A stretch of 64,000 nucleotides of DNA from Beta vulgaris subsp. vulgaris (taxonomy: Eukaryota > Streptophyta > Magnoliopsida > Caryophyllales > Amaranthaceae): NCBI RefSeq assembly GCF_026745355.1, contig NC_079203.1, positions 5,082,352 through 5,146,351 on the forward strand, in the 5' to 3' direction. Under the pieces are notes generated by a model. That model saw only the letters and a list, made by a program, of their open reading frames with translations, was not told the DNA's origin and ran no database searches. Positions 11,105 through 22,400 of the stretch are shown piece by piece (position 1 is the stretch's first letter; every line of letters begins with the position of its first letter). The position numbers and the translations under genes are program-made.

Positions 11105-11825
11105 AGTGTATGTTTGTTTTGAACAATTGTTTTTAATTTGTATTATTGAAGAGAGAAAATCGCAGGTTTTGAAAAGTGGGAGAGTAGTTTGTAGTGCGTC
11201 ACGTGCTTGAGCTTGGTGCACAATATTTTTGATGTGAACCAGGTCCATGCAAATCGGAAGTACTTTATTGTATATTTATATACTACGTTTAGAAAGGAAT
11301 TTAGTGAATTTCTCAACATAATCCCCAATTAATGTGTAATTTCATGTAAGATGAAAAAAATGTATAAAACTAATATAGAGTTAAATATCTAGTAACGAGT
11401 AACGACTAGGTATACCCATATCATACCCATAGTTTTACAATACAACTGCCAAAATGAAGTAGCCACAGTTCATAGGTTGTGACAAGTTTACCTAAATAAC
11501 TACCATCGTTTTTTTATGATCGATATTAAACTTCAGATAAAGTCATCAATTAATATTTTTTTATTTTATTTTTGATATTTATGATTGATCATGAGTCATG
11601 ACATGATCGTAGTAGTACACAGTAGACTAGATTATCCTTAACAAGGGTATATGTATTCGATGATTCGAAAATAGAGAAATTAAATCGTGTTTTGAGAACT
11701 AAACATACATCTCAAAAAATTGAAAAACCTCAAATTTTTCCGTGCTTCATAACTTGTTACGATCTAGCAAAATTATGCAAAACGGGTGATTGGCTCTGGA
11801 CTATTCAAACCCCAATTGATGACAT
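11105..11825. other. Non-coding AT-rich stretch
   Basis: I see no gene, RNA or clear repeat apart from the array remnant at its left edge. Confidence 0.5.
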
Positions 11826-12050
11826 TTAACATTTGCTTCGTCAGTTTAGATTCCACACCATTAAGCATATTTTTCGAAAAGCTAATTGGGTAGCAGATCT
11901 TCTATTAAAAAAAGGTCACAATAGTTTTGTTGCTCCGATAGACGTGGATGTTTCTATGGAACCTTTGTTAAATAAATCAGTTCTTTTAGATTCGTTAGGA
12001 GTCTTTAGAAGGGTGTCCTAACTTTAATTTTATTATGTACTAAAAAAAAA
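11826..12050 (+). mobile_element. 5'-truncated LINE, RNase H tail with poly(A)
   Basis: The frame reading RFHTIKHIFRKANWVADLL is the end of a plant L1 ORF2 RNase H domain (HIFREANxxAD type). It ends in a TAA at about 12019 and is followed by an A-run at 12041–12050. Everything 5' of the RNase H tail is missing, as in most LINE insertions. Confidence 0.75.
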
Positions 12051-12451
12051 ATGGTTGGCCTGTGCTTGCCCTCATGGTAGTAGCTCTTTTTTGTTTAATC
12101 GTCAGAAAAACAAAAGTACAAAACAACCCATCATACAAGAAAATAAAAGAAATGGTGCAGCTGTCACCACTACTACGATTAGTAGAATTGAGATGGTCGT
12201 GCTCACTCCTCATAGTTTGACACATTCAGAAGTCAAACTCACCAACTTATTATTATCATCTATCCTTTTATGTTCATCTCTTCCATCATGCATCTTTGAG
12301 TTGAGCCCCTTTTGCTCCTTATCTATCAATCTTTATCCCTCCTTCCTTCAACCTTTGAATCTTGATAGCCTAGCTAAGCTAGCTTCATATATTTCTCCTT
12401 GATAATCTCATCTCTTCGCGACGAAATTCGATCATCTAACATAGATCCATC
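12051..12451 (+). other. Upstream region and likely 5' leader of the formin-like gene
   Basis: The pyrimidine-rich stretch before the start codon (about 12230–12450) looks like a plant 5' untranslated leader. The open frame at 12055–12402 has no recognisable features and is not called as a gene. Confidence 0.4.
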
Positions 12452-15400
12452 ATGTCCATCTTCCGACGTTCATTCTCTAGGAGGCTGCCTGATCGTCTTC
12501 TTGAAATCTCTGAACGTATTTATGGTATCAACACTTTACACTATTATTATGCTTTTGTATTCCCCTCTTCTTATTTTCCGCTGATTACTTGATCATAATT
12601 TATACGTAAGTCATACTCTATTTTGTACTTCCTCTGTTCCGTTTTAAATGCATCAGAAGGGTATTATTTATGAGATATAAAATATTCATTTGTTGTATTT
12701 AAAACGAAATGGAGGGAGTAATTCTTTTCGGCTTATATAAATTAGGGTAACTTTGTCATCAAATGCATGTATTTAATCTTTTACTTTTTGTCTCTTTAAC
12801 CAAGCATATATATAAGTACGTATGCTTGAATTATCATGCATATTCTTAAGCTTCATCCTATACCAATGGGGTGTTTGTGTTATGGAGAGTTGAATTTAAA
12901 TGTGGGATTAGGCATTAAACTTTTAACAGGACAAAATCCTTCGTTTGTTAAGTAGGTGGGAAAAAGAAAAAGGAGCTAGGATTGCATGAGAGCCTATTCC
13001 CCTGAAAAACATATTTGAGGGGACTATTATTATAAATCCTTTAATCTGATTTACTTGCAACAACGGAGGGAGGCACAATAATTCAGGTGAGGCAAGAGAG
13101 AAAAAAATATGACTCATGTGATGAGAAGAGAGATAAAGAGAAAGAATATCCATAAAAAGTAATTTTACAAGTAAATTGAAACAATTTAAAATGATGAGTG
13201 CTGCAAGTTAATACAAAACGATGGAGTGATTTATGGGACGGAAATGACTTTTTCACCCTTGACAAAAAAGTAGGAAAAAGGTTTTGGTAAGCTCACTTAT
13301 ATCCCATCATCATTCCTCATCAACCAAACTAAGGATTGGCATTCATTGATTCCCAATCATCAATTACTAAACCACATTCCAGATCACACTCTCTAATCAT
13401 CAACCAAACAAAGGTTTTGGTAAGATCACTTGTATATATATCATCATACTGAGCATAAAAAAAATTAGAAATTGCATAGTATAGGTTTTGATCCCGTGAC
13501 CTCAAGTTCATGAACTAAAGTTTTAACCACTAGACCAAGTTGTATTTAGTGCTATTATATCAAAGTACAATATTAATAAATGAAAATTTTCTTACCCGGG
13601 GCATAGCCCGGACCTAATAACTAGTTATGATAATGAAAACTTGATCTTCTATAGATCATACTAGATGCTAGCTTCAACGTCTCGTGGACATTCACATCTG
13701 CATGAGACTTAATTAGGGTGAAATTTGATAATAACTACTTTTATTTTTACCAATTTATTAAAAGAATTACCTTTCTAAAAAAATTTAAATTTAACTACTT
13801 TTATTGCTTTAAAAGATAAAATATTACTAGCTTATAACGGTTGTCGTCAAGTTTTCTTTTTTATGGGGTCCACTCATTATTTTCCTCCCAATTTCCCCTC
13901 TTTTCCTTCTCGAATTCTTGATTAATTAGCAACAAATTATAGGTTATGTTAAATATCTCCCTCATTCCTTCCAAATTCTCTTTAGATTCAATTGGGGTTA
14001 GGGTTTAACAATTCAAGGAACATGCATTATTGCTACAATTGGTTAGCTAAGGGATCTATTTTGCTTCAATTAGGATTGTTGCCTCAAATTGAAGGTAAGT
14101 TTTTTGAACTGCAAATTAGGTTTCTTCGAATTGGGAGAAATTGATGTATTACTTCGTGTTTCAAAAATCTGAACCTTCCACTCAAAAGCAGATAAGTTAT
14201 ATGGGTTAATTTGTGATTTTTTGTATGAGGAGACTTAATAAGTGGTTTTTAATTCCTCCTCACGATCCCTCTATGAAAAGCACAAAGACAAACTACAAAT
14301 GATGGACCACACAAGACGCAAAATTTGAGGATGGCAGTGACAAGTCAATACATTCCATGAAAAAATTATAAAAAGTACATTAGTAAAAAAATACATACTA
14401 AGACGAATTTAACAAGACTTCACATAAATATATTTTTATTCACGTATAAATTACAAACGATGGTCAAAGTGGAATTTATAAATAGTGTAAAAAGTGCAAA
14501 TGTAGCATCTAATTTGATACGAATGTAGTATATAACTAATAGATGATGTTGATTCCTTGATTTTCATTTACAACATTTGTAATTTATATATACAAGAATT
14601 ATATCTCCATTTACAACATATATATATCATCGAGTATACAACTACGAACCATTATATATGAACAAAATAAGACGTTCAATTCACATCACCTATGAATTAG
14701 GTATATATATTATGTATGCTCATAGATTGACATATCACAACTCAAATATAATTGAGATGAATTCAACAATATTTTATATGCTAAAATTTATTTTTATATA
14801 TACTTTTAATCAAAAATACGGTCAATATATGGGTTATGTGAATTGTACAAAAGTCAAAACCCTAGCAGTTAATATTGCACGTCGTCACATGTCATCCCTC
14901 ATCATATGCGGATGTGGCGTCATTTTGTCTCTAACATGACATTCCCTTACAAAATTATCACAGATTTCCATGACAGGTCTCGAACCTGTGACCTGTTACT
15001 TAGTATTTTCATGATCTTACCACTAAATTATGATTTGTGCTTGTGACAAAATGTCAACCCCAAACTATAGTCTATATATCTTTTTTTATCTTATTATATT
15101 ACTCGGGGAATCGTCCAGGCCCAACAACTAGTTACTAGGAACCATAAATAGTTAAAGAAATTAATGGTCTAAGTTATGCATTAGTTAATATGAGTCTCAA
15201 AATGTGTTGCAATGGTTAAAATAAAGGGGAATGTGACTAGATGATGAGTGATGATCAGAGATATCTTAGACCAGGCACATGGTTATATGGGTGAAATATA
15301 AACATGCTTTTACACATGCATGCATCAGATTTCAAAATGTGTAAGCAATCTTTATATAGGTGAGGAATGTAACAAAGTTGTGATATTCACAATTTTATCC

Positions 15401-17873
15401 AAGTTCCAATGTATTGTACCCTTACAATTATCAATATGTGCTTGTTCAGTTGAGTTAGAATCCTACGTGAAATAAAGTTCCTACGAAGTAAAAAAATTGT
15501 GAAGTTGTTTGGTTGACCAAACCACGTGACGTGACACTTCCTAACAAATGAATAGATGGCTAAATTCCGAGTTTCCCTAGTCAAGTTGCACTTTCTGTGA
15601 AAAGTTTTGTTGCTTACACTTCCTTTAAAAAGGTTCTTTTATGTAAACTCAAGTCATTTCCTCAATAATTATGAGAGGCAAAGATAACATAACAACTTGT
15701 CTATTTCCAGGTGAAGTATTTTTCCCTGTTTACCCCCTTTTTTCTGGTTGAAAGAAACAAAATCTTCAAAATTCACTTAGGAGTAAAACTATCCTTATCT
15801 TACTTTCCACAATGCAGTATTTGATAGCTGCTTATCAACTTCCATGAAGAATGAAAAAGATTCCAAGTCATATTTAGGCAGTGTTGTCACAAGCTTACAT
15901 ACTTGCCATCCTGGTGCTTCTTACATGGTATTCAACTTTGCTGAAGGTGATCAAATCAGCTTATTATCAGACATATTAATTAATTATGACATGACAGTCA
16001 TAGATTATCCTCGCCACTACGAGGGCTATCCTCTACTTCCATTGGAGATGATTCACTACTTCTTACGATCAAGCGAGAGCTGGTTATCATTAGAAGGTCA
16101 GAAAAATGTGATCCTGATGCATTGCGAACCAGGTGGTTGGCCTGTGCTCTCATTCATGCTAGCAGGTCTCCTTCTGTACAGGAAACAATACAGTGGTGAA
16201 CAGAAGACTCTTGAAAGGGTAAATAAGCAAGCTCCTAAAGACCACTCATCTAATTTGTCGCCCTTGAATCCTCGAGCTTCTCAGCTTAGATACCTTCATT
16301 ACATAACGGGAAGAGAGTTAGCTTCAGAATGGCCACCGTCAGATGCACCTGTAATCATAGAGTACATACTGCTCAGAAATCTTCCTCTTTTTGATGCTGC
16401 TAAAGGCTGCAGGCCTGTGGTTCGGGTATATGGCCAGGATCTCTCAGCAAAGGCGAATAGAAGTGCTCGGCTTTATTATTCATCATTGATGGCTGATGAA
16501 TCTGCCTGGAAATATTCAAAGGTAAAACTCATGATACTGCTTGGATTTCATTCATTAAGGGTGCGTTTTCTTCTACATGAAATATATTAGGTTCTAGGGC
16601 TGATCAAGTCTATTCAGGCCTAATAAGTTATATATTCAGGTTAAGAGAACGCACCCTAAGAAGTAGTGAAATCTTCTGTCTTTATGCATGGAAAAAATCA
16701 TGTACTTTCGGTGCCTCTTTGTTGTATTAATGTTAATGAGTAATCTTGTAACTGAAACAGCTTTCTGAAGTTGTTTGATATGCTTAATTGCAGGAAGAAT
16801 GTGTCTTCGTGAAATTAGCACTTCAATGTCAGATTCAAGGGGATGTCTTCCTTGAGTGTATCCATTTGCAGGATGATCTAGTAACAGAAGAGATAATATT
16901 TAAAGTCATGTTTCACACAGGATTTACCCAAGCTAACGTATTGGCTCTCGACTCTAACGATGTCGATGTTCCTTGGAACACAAAGCTCCCAAAGGACTTC
17001 AAGGCAGAGGTAATGAAGTTACTCACCATATGTGTACTGACTTTCTGGTTCTAGAGCTGACAGAATCCCCAAAAGAAATTTGTGTTACAATAATACAGAT
17101 GATGTAGTATTTTGGTAGATGTTTTAACCAATCATTTTTTGTTTTCTCTGTTCCTGCACAAAGTTAAGTCTGTTTAGTTAAAGGAAGATGTGAGAGGGTA
17201 ACATTGTCATGACTCACATTGCCATTACTCTTCATGCCAGGTTCTCTTTCGAGACATGAATGAAGTTCCAGTAAATATTACCTTGGAATTAGGAGGTGAA
17301 GAAGAATTCCACGATTCCGAGAGTGAATTTTTCGAGGTTGAAGAGATTCTTACTCCAATGCCTGACAGTGGAGAGAAGATAGAAGTTGACAGTATAATCG
17401 GTCCAGAGATTAAGTTACTGGACAATATAATCAAAGACTGCACACTACGCAATGGGTCTCCTAGATGGGATTTGGATATTGAAGAAATTGATGTTAGTAG
17501 TTCTTTTGATCAGATTGCTCCTGCTAAAGTCATTGACAGACAAGTTTCAGAAGCAGAATCTGATACAATGAGTACTTCATCAAAGAATGTTATAGTTGTT
17601 GATTCATTTGGAAGTGAAATACAAGATGTAAAGGTAGAAATCGAGCCTAAACCCGTTGTTCTTCCAAGTCCAACTAAACCAAAACCGAACAAGAAGAACA
17701 AATGGCAAGAAATTACAGCAAAGACGATTAACCAACAAAGGGTAATTTCTCAGTGGGTGCCTCGCGCAAAAACTCCACCAGTTCCTGAGGCGAACAAACC
17801 AAAAGCACCTGTATATAAGTGGGTTCCCAAAGAACCAGCTATGACACCTACAGAGACAGCAGGTGAAGAATAA
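12452..17873 (+). CDS. Class II formin-like PTEN–C2 protein lacking FH1/FH2
   Basis: Exons are 12452–12524, 15818–16521, 16794–17009 and 17241–17873, joined in phases 1, 0 and 0, giving 541 aa. The start MSIFRRSFSRRLPDRLLEIS and the following VFDSC match the N-terminus of plant class II formins. The PTEN-like module (about residues 1–190) holds the dead phosphatase loop HCEPGGWP near residue 126, which lacks the catalytic arginine of HCxxGxxR. In class II formins this module binds membrane phosphoinositides. The C2 module (about 196–340) includes LQCQIQGDVFLECIHL and LPKDFKAEVLF. The last exon is acidic, then ends in two related blocks (QWVPRAKTPP and KWVPKEPA) and a TAA. The proline-rich FH1 and actin-nucleating FH2 parts, which normally follow, are absent here and downstream. 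It may be a membrane-binding paralogue or a decayed copy; no stop or broken splice site is visible. ATG choice: first ATG in the family-matching exon. Confidence 0.88.
12628..12718. mobile_element. Stowaway-type MITE (91 bp)
   Basis: Ends CTTCCTCTGTTCCGTTT and …CGAAATGGAGGGAG form imperfect inverted repeats flanked by TA. It lies in intron 1 of the formin-like gene. Confidence 0.8.
13427..13624 (-). mobile_element. tRNA-like unit with Helitron-type 3' end, copy 1
   Basis: On the − strand a tRNA-type promoter is visible: an A box TGGTCTAGTGG (forward about 13530–13540) and a B box GGATCAAAACC (forward about 13483–13493). On the + strand, about 100 bp beyond the A box, lies CCCGGGGCATAGCCCGG (13595–13611, a strong hairpin), then CCTAATAACTAG and T. 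That is the hairpin plus CTRR terminus of a Helitron, with the cut after 13624. The left boundary is a guess. It lies in intron 1 of the formin-like gene. Confidence 0.55.
14945..15131 (-). mobile_element. tRNA-like unit with Helitron-type 3' end, copy 2
   Basis: A perfect B box GGTTCGAGACC on the − strand (forward 14976–14986) and an A-box-like TTTAGTGGTAAGA (forward about 15015–15028) mark a tRNA-derived unit. Downstream on the + strand a decayed hairpin (CTCGGGGAATCGTCCAGGC, 15102–15120) is followed by CCAACAACTAG and T. The layout and the distance from B box to CTAG (about 155 bp) match copy 1 (about 141 bp). It lies in the same intron. The left boundary is approximate. Confidence 0.5.
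16559..16656. mobile_element. Tourist/Harbinger-type MITE (98 bp)
   Basis: Ends GGGTGCGTTTTCTT and AAGAGAACGCACCC are inverted repeats flanked by TAA on both sides (16556–16558, 16657–16659). A 3-bp TAA duplication is the PIF/Harbinger pattern. It lies in intron 2 of the formin-like gene, 37 bp after the splice donor. Confidence 0.8.
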
Positions 17874-18596
17874 AGCAAAAGACGATGATATTGTTGGTCT
17901 TTTCTGAGAATGTTACAGTCCACCGCAGCTAAGCTGATGGTAGCAAGTTCATGATTTACAGAGAGCTATGATGAGATAATATGTATGAATTTTGGGTACT
18001 TTGTACGTACCTAATAAGTTTTTGAGTAGCACATTGCATGATATGCATAATATAAAGTTGTATTTAGATTTACTAACTGGTATTTTTGGGTCATTTTGGG
18101 CTTCATATCAAGGTTTTTTTTATATATATCCTCTCTTGTTATCTTTCACCGAGATCTCCCGACTCCGTAAAGTTTCAGGCTCCGTTTAGTAGGGTGTAAA
18201 ATATTTTTCATGAAAATGAGTTTTCCTTTTCCTTCCAGTTTCCGTTGTTTGGTTTGATAAGGGGTGTAAAACAAGATTTCCATCGGGGAAGCTTTAGGTG
18301 AAAATCATTTTCCTTTCAAAAAAAAGGAAAAACATATTTTCCTCTCTCTTCCTTAGCAACCTTTTACTATCCTCTTATCCATCCTCTCCCTTCCCCTTCC
18401 ATTTTTCTTTTTTCCATAACTTTTTTTACATTGAACCAAACAAAGGAAAATTAGCTTTGCATTTGAATTTTCCATTGTAAAATGTTTTACATAAAAAATC
18501 ATTTTACATTAAAAATATTTTACATCCAACGAAACGGAGCCTCAGTGGCTATGAATAATGATACTAATGGTATATATGCACAGCACTATAGCGTAA
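17736..18596 (+). repeat. Formin-like gene 3' end, duplicated segment copy 1
   Basis: From CAAAGGGTAATTTCTC in exon 4 through the stop codon and 3' flank to GCACTATAGCGTAA, this segment is repeated at 35721–36203. By eye most positions match, apart from the 364-bp MITE present only here. Confidence 0.9.
18178..18541. mobile_element. MITE with GGCTCCGTTT ends (364 bp)
   Basis: Ends GGCTCCGTTTAGTAGG and CCAACGAAACGGAGCC are inverted repeats, flanked by TCA on both sides (18175–18177, 18542–18544). The paralogous sequence at 36151–36160 (GCTTCAGTAG) is the empty site with a single TCA. The GGCTCCGTTT end is of the Harbinger/Tourist kind, but TCA is not its standard TWA target, so the superfamily is not certain. 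Confidence 0.85.
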
Positions 18597-18606
18597 CCAA
18601 CAATGG

Positions 18607-18734
18607 TCTGAACCTAGGGAGACGTGCCATCCTTCAATGTAGTGTTTTTGAAAAAGCAAAAGAGGATTTCAATTAGTTCCCAAAAGAGGGAAAGAAGAAA
18701 TCTGAAGCTAGGGAGACGTGCCATCCTTCAATGT
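18607..18734. repeat. 34-bp direct repeat upstream of LINE A
   Basis: TCTGAA(C/G)CTAGGGAGACG and the following bases through CCTTCAATGT occur at 18607–18640 and 18701–18734 with one mismatch, 94 bp apart. It may be tandem promoter units of the LINE 5' leader or the duplicated flank of a lost insertion. Confidence 0.7.
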
Positions 18735-18917
18735 GTAAATGAGAAAGGAAAGAAAATTAGCAATTCCCAGCGATCGAGAGGGAAATAAAGAATGGGGAGG
18801 GAAAACTGAGACTTCCCAAGCTCGAGGATCGAGGAAAATATTTCTTAGTAGCATGAGTTGGGAAGAAAGTCAGCAAGCTTTATGTAATGCATGGAGGGGA
18901 GATGAGCTTTGAGTCGT

Positions 18918-18927
18918 CTATAAATAG
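18918..18927 (+). promoter_or_regulatory. TATA-like box ahead of LINE A ORF1
   Basis: CTATAAATAG lies about 75 bp upstream of the ORF1 start. Its position inside the element leader would suit an internal promoter, but this is inferred from the motif only. Confidence 0.35.
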
Positions 18928-19001
18928 TGTTGTCCCCCCTCTTTGTGTATTTCCAAATCAATCTTGAAAATCAATTTTCGCAGCTCCAAATTTTAGCCAT
19001 C

Positions 19002-19466
19002 ATGGGATATCCTGGGATGAACAGCATAGTAACCGAAGGAATGGAAAAAAATACTTTGACTGAAGCTTTGGATTCGGGGCTTGAAAATCAGAGAGAAAAT
19101 TTAAACAAAGATATAGTAGGTGCATCGCAGGCCATGGTGGGAAGTGAGAGAAAGGATGAAGCTGTGAAGGTCCCAAGTATTCAGCCTCAAGAGATGCAGC
19201 CTTGTGACGAATTGGGGGGAAAAACGGAAGCTGGAGATGTGCCAGTGAAGAAGCTTTCTGGGATTCCTAGGGCTCCTAGGAAAAAATATGTGGTGGTTCA
19301 AGCATTACCAGCTCCCAACCGAAGAGGTTTTGAAGAAGTTATTCGTGATATGGAGAACGTAATGCAGGGTATGGCTGCGAAGGTGGAAGAGTTAAAGGCA
19401 ATGAAGCTACAGATGGATCGTCTGAGCCGGGAGGCTGGGCTTGATCAACCTCACCCGATGCCATGA
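19002..19466 (+). CDS. LINE A ORF1, short coiled-coil protein
   Basis: The frame encodes 154 aa from MGYPGMNS to the TGA at 19464. The middle holds a basic block (IPRAPRKKYVVVQALPAPNR) that is conserved in LINE B ORF1. The C-terminus (about residues 110–150: MENVMQGMAAKVEELKAMKL …) has the heptad spacing of a coiled coil. Plant L1 ORF1 proteins usually carry an RNA-recognition or CCHC zinc-knuckle domain, and neither is visible. Its TGA overlaps the ORF2 ATG (ATGA). Role by analogy: RNA chaperone of the retrotransposition complex. The start is chosen as the first ATG after the TATA-like box in this frame; an upstream extension to 18927 exists without similarity to LINE B. Confidence 0.7.
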   Translation: MGYPGMNSIVTEGMEKNTLTEALDSGLENQRENLNKDIVGASQAMVGSERKDEAVKVPSIQPQEMQPCDELGGKTEAGDVPVKKLSGIPRAPRKKYVVVQALPAPNRRGFEEVIRDMENVMQGMAAKVEELKAMKLQMDRLSREAGLDQPHPMP

Positions 19467-22400
19467 AGATAATGATCTGGAATTGTGTAGGGCTTTAAAT
19501 TCAGCGGACTCCCCTACTATTCCCTAACTATGCTGGCTAGTCCGCAAATTTTCCCCAAATATTCTGTTTCTTATGGAAACAAAGTCGGATAGTAACTTAA
19601 TTTCGTCAGTGTCTAGGTCTTTAGGCTTTGATTTCAATGTAGTCTCTGATGCAAGGGGTCTATCGGGTGGTTTAGCTCTTTTTTGGAATGGGTCTATTAG
19701 CCTTAGTGTTTATCATAGCTCTTCGAACTTTTTTGCTTGTAATATAAAGGATGTAGCTGAAGGGCATATCTATGAATGGAAGATTATATTTTTGTATGGA
19801 TCGCCCTATCTAAATTCTAGACAGGAAATATGGGAGAATGTCGCAGATGTGGTGAGTAGTATAAGGGATGATTTTATCATATGTGGATTCTTTAATCAAG
19901 TAGAATTTAATGATCAAAAACAAGGAGGTTTGAAGGCCATTCAGGGAAGGGAAGAATTTTCAAGATGGAGAGTAAGCCTTGGGCTTAATGAATTGCCTTT
20001 TGTAGGGCCAAGGTTTACAAGGTGTAACAATAGGTCTAATGGCGACAGGATTTACAAAAGGTTGGACAGAGTTTACGGATCGGAGAAGTGGATTCACAAG
20101 CACCCGGATGCACTTTCATTTAATTTGCCAATCATGGTCTCTGACCATAGTCCTGTCATTCTGTTCACTAACCCGCAAAAACCCAAACGAAAAAGCCTAA
20201 TTACGATTGAATCATGGTCTTTTAGAGAGCTAATTGAAGAGAGTTGGAAGAGGCATATTGATGGATCTCCGATGTTTCGGGTTGCCAGGCAATTAGAAGA
20301 TGCCCGATATCAAATATTTAAATGGTGTAGAGATTATAGGAGCAGAACGCGCATCGTATGGGATGAATTCTCCAAGCATTGTGAGGTAGCTCAACTGAAG
20401 GATCATGAAGATGCTTTTGGGGAGAATGAGGCCGAGGTCCGCGACAATGTTCGGAATCGGTTAAACATTCAATTACAATACTGGAGGCAAAGAGCAAAAG
20501 GTAAATGGTTAGCTTCTGAAGACTCAAATTGTAAATGGTTTTTTAGGAAGGCCAGATCAAGGAAACAAAAAAATGAGATCCTGATGATCAAAAATGCAAA
20601 AGGGGAATGGACTTCAGATCGAACCGAAATTCAGGAAACAATTCTGGATTTCTATGAGAATATTTTTCAGACGGATCATTGTAAGGCTAATGATATATCG
20701 TGGAAGGAACCTAGGAACCTCAATGATATGCTACCTCGCATTTCTTATAGTCAAGCTGAAAGCCTACAACAAAAATTCTCCGATCAGGAAATTCGAGAGG
20801 CGGTAATGCAAATGGAACCTCTAAAAGCTCCAGGTCCGGATGGAGTGCCAGCGGTTTTTTATCAACGATATTGGGAAACAGTGGGACCTGACGTCATGGC
20901 GGTAGTGCACTACTTTTTTGAAAAGGGCTATATTCTTCGTGAGTGGAATGCCACCCTGATTTGCCTAATTCCTAAGGTGGATAAACCAGAAGAAGCAGGG
21001 CAATTCAGACCCATAAGTTTATGCAACGTTATTTATAAAATCATCTCAAAGATGTTAGTAAATCGTCTGAAACCTATTATTCAGGATCTGGCCTGGTGTC
21101 GCCATTTCAGATTGCCTTCATTCCTGGTCGTCTTCTGTCTGATAACGTTTTGATTGCCCATGAGATGGTTACCAAAATAAAGAAAGAGAGACGGGGAAGA
21201 GTTTTTACGGCAGCACTAAAGATTGATATGTTCAAAGCATATGATAAAGTCAACTGGAATTTTCTGGAATGGCTACTTGATAGGATGAATTTTCCACCAC
21301 AATGTAGGCATTGGATCATACAGTGTGTTACTACGGTAACCTACTCCATTCTGGTTAATGGGGAACCAACCAGGAGCTTCCGACCTGCGTGCGGACTCAG
21401 ACAAGGGGACCCCCTCTCGCCCTATCTATTCATCTTGGTCATGGAAGCTTTCTCTAGGATGATTATCAATGCTGAAAGCCAGGGGTTCTTTGAAGGTATC
21501 AAAATTTCTCGCTCTAGTCCAACTATTTCTCACCTCTTTTTTGCAGATGACTCCCTTCTTTTTTTCAAAGCAAGCCCCCAGTCATGTGCTACAATTAGGA
21601 ACTTAATTGAGGATTTTAGCAGAATCTCGGGGGAAGTCATTAACTTTTCTAAATCAGTTATTATGTTTAGCCCAAATACGCCGCAAAGATTCAAAAGTTT
21701 TTAAGAAGTATCATTGGTACTCTATCAGTGGAGGAGCTGGGGACATATTTAGGAAATACTATTGAGGTTGATGGTAGAATCTTGAGCAAGTTTCACTATT
21801 TGATTGAGAAAATTCAAAGAAAATTGGGGATTGGAAGCGCCTGGCGTTATCTCATGTTGGGAGGGATCTGTTCATCAATGCAGTTCTAACTTCGATGTGT
21901 CAGCATGTGCTTTCGGTCTTCCGTCTTCCCAAGAGAACATCTGACAATATAAGTAAGCTCTTTGCGAGATTTCTTTAGAGAAACAACTCGGAAAAAAAAA
22001 GCCAATTTTTTGGAAGAGTAGAGGGTTAATAGAATTACCAAAAGGAATGGGAGGCCTGGGTATTAGGAATGTGAGAGCTTTCAACTTGGCCCTTTTGGCA
22101 AAACAGGCTGTAAGAATCCATGAGGAAAAAGATACGCTGGTTTCCAGAGTCCTATACTCTAAGTACAAGCATTCGCCGGTCACTCAGGGACTCAAGGGAG
22201 CAAAGATTGCAAAGATTGCAGGAGCTTATTGGGGCTACAAAGGAATGTGTAAAGCGGTCTATGCTTGTAGGAACGGGTTTAGGAGATTAATCGGAAACGG
22301 CCGCAATACCAGAATAATGGAGGATAATTGGTTAGATGGCAACCCGTTGAAGGTTAAGAGCAACACATCTCTTACCCAGGAAAATCTCCTGTATGTTGCG

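Noticed and set aside
10741..11106. 121-aa open frame rich in DP/IR words
   Set aside because: It is a translation of the GATCCGAAA repeats in the hAT-type MITE, not a gene.
12055..12402. 115-aa open frame upstream of the formin-like gene
   Set aside because: No similarity or domain; it overlaps the probable leader of the real gene.
14658..14939. 93-aa open frame in formin intron 1
   Set aside because: Low-complexity AT-rich translation with no motif; it lies in a confirmed intron.
14976..15030. tRNA gene (A and B boxes on the − strand)
   Set aside because: No cloverleaf with paired acceptor stem could be drawn; better explained as a SINE-like unit.
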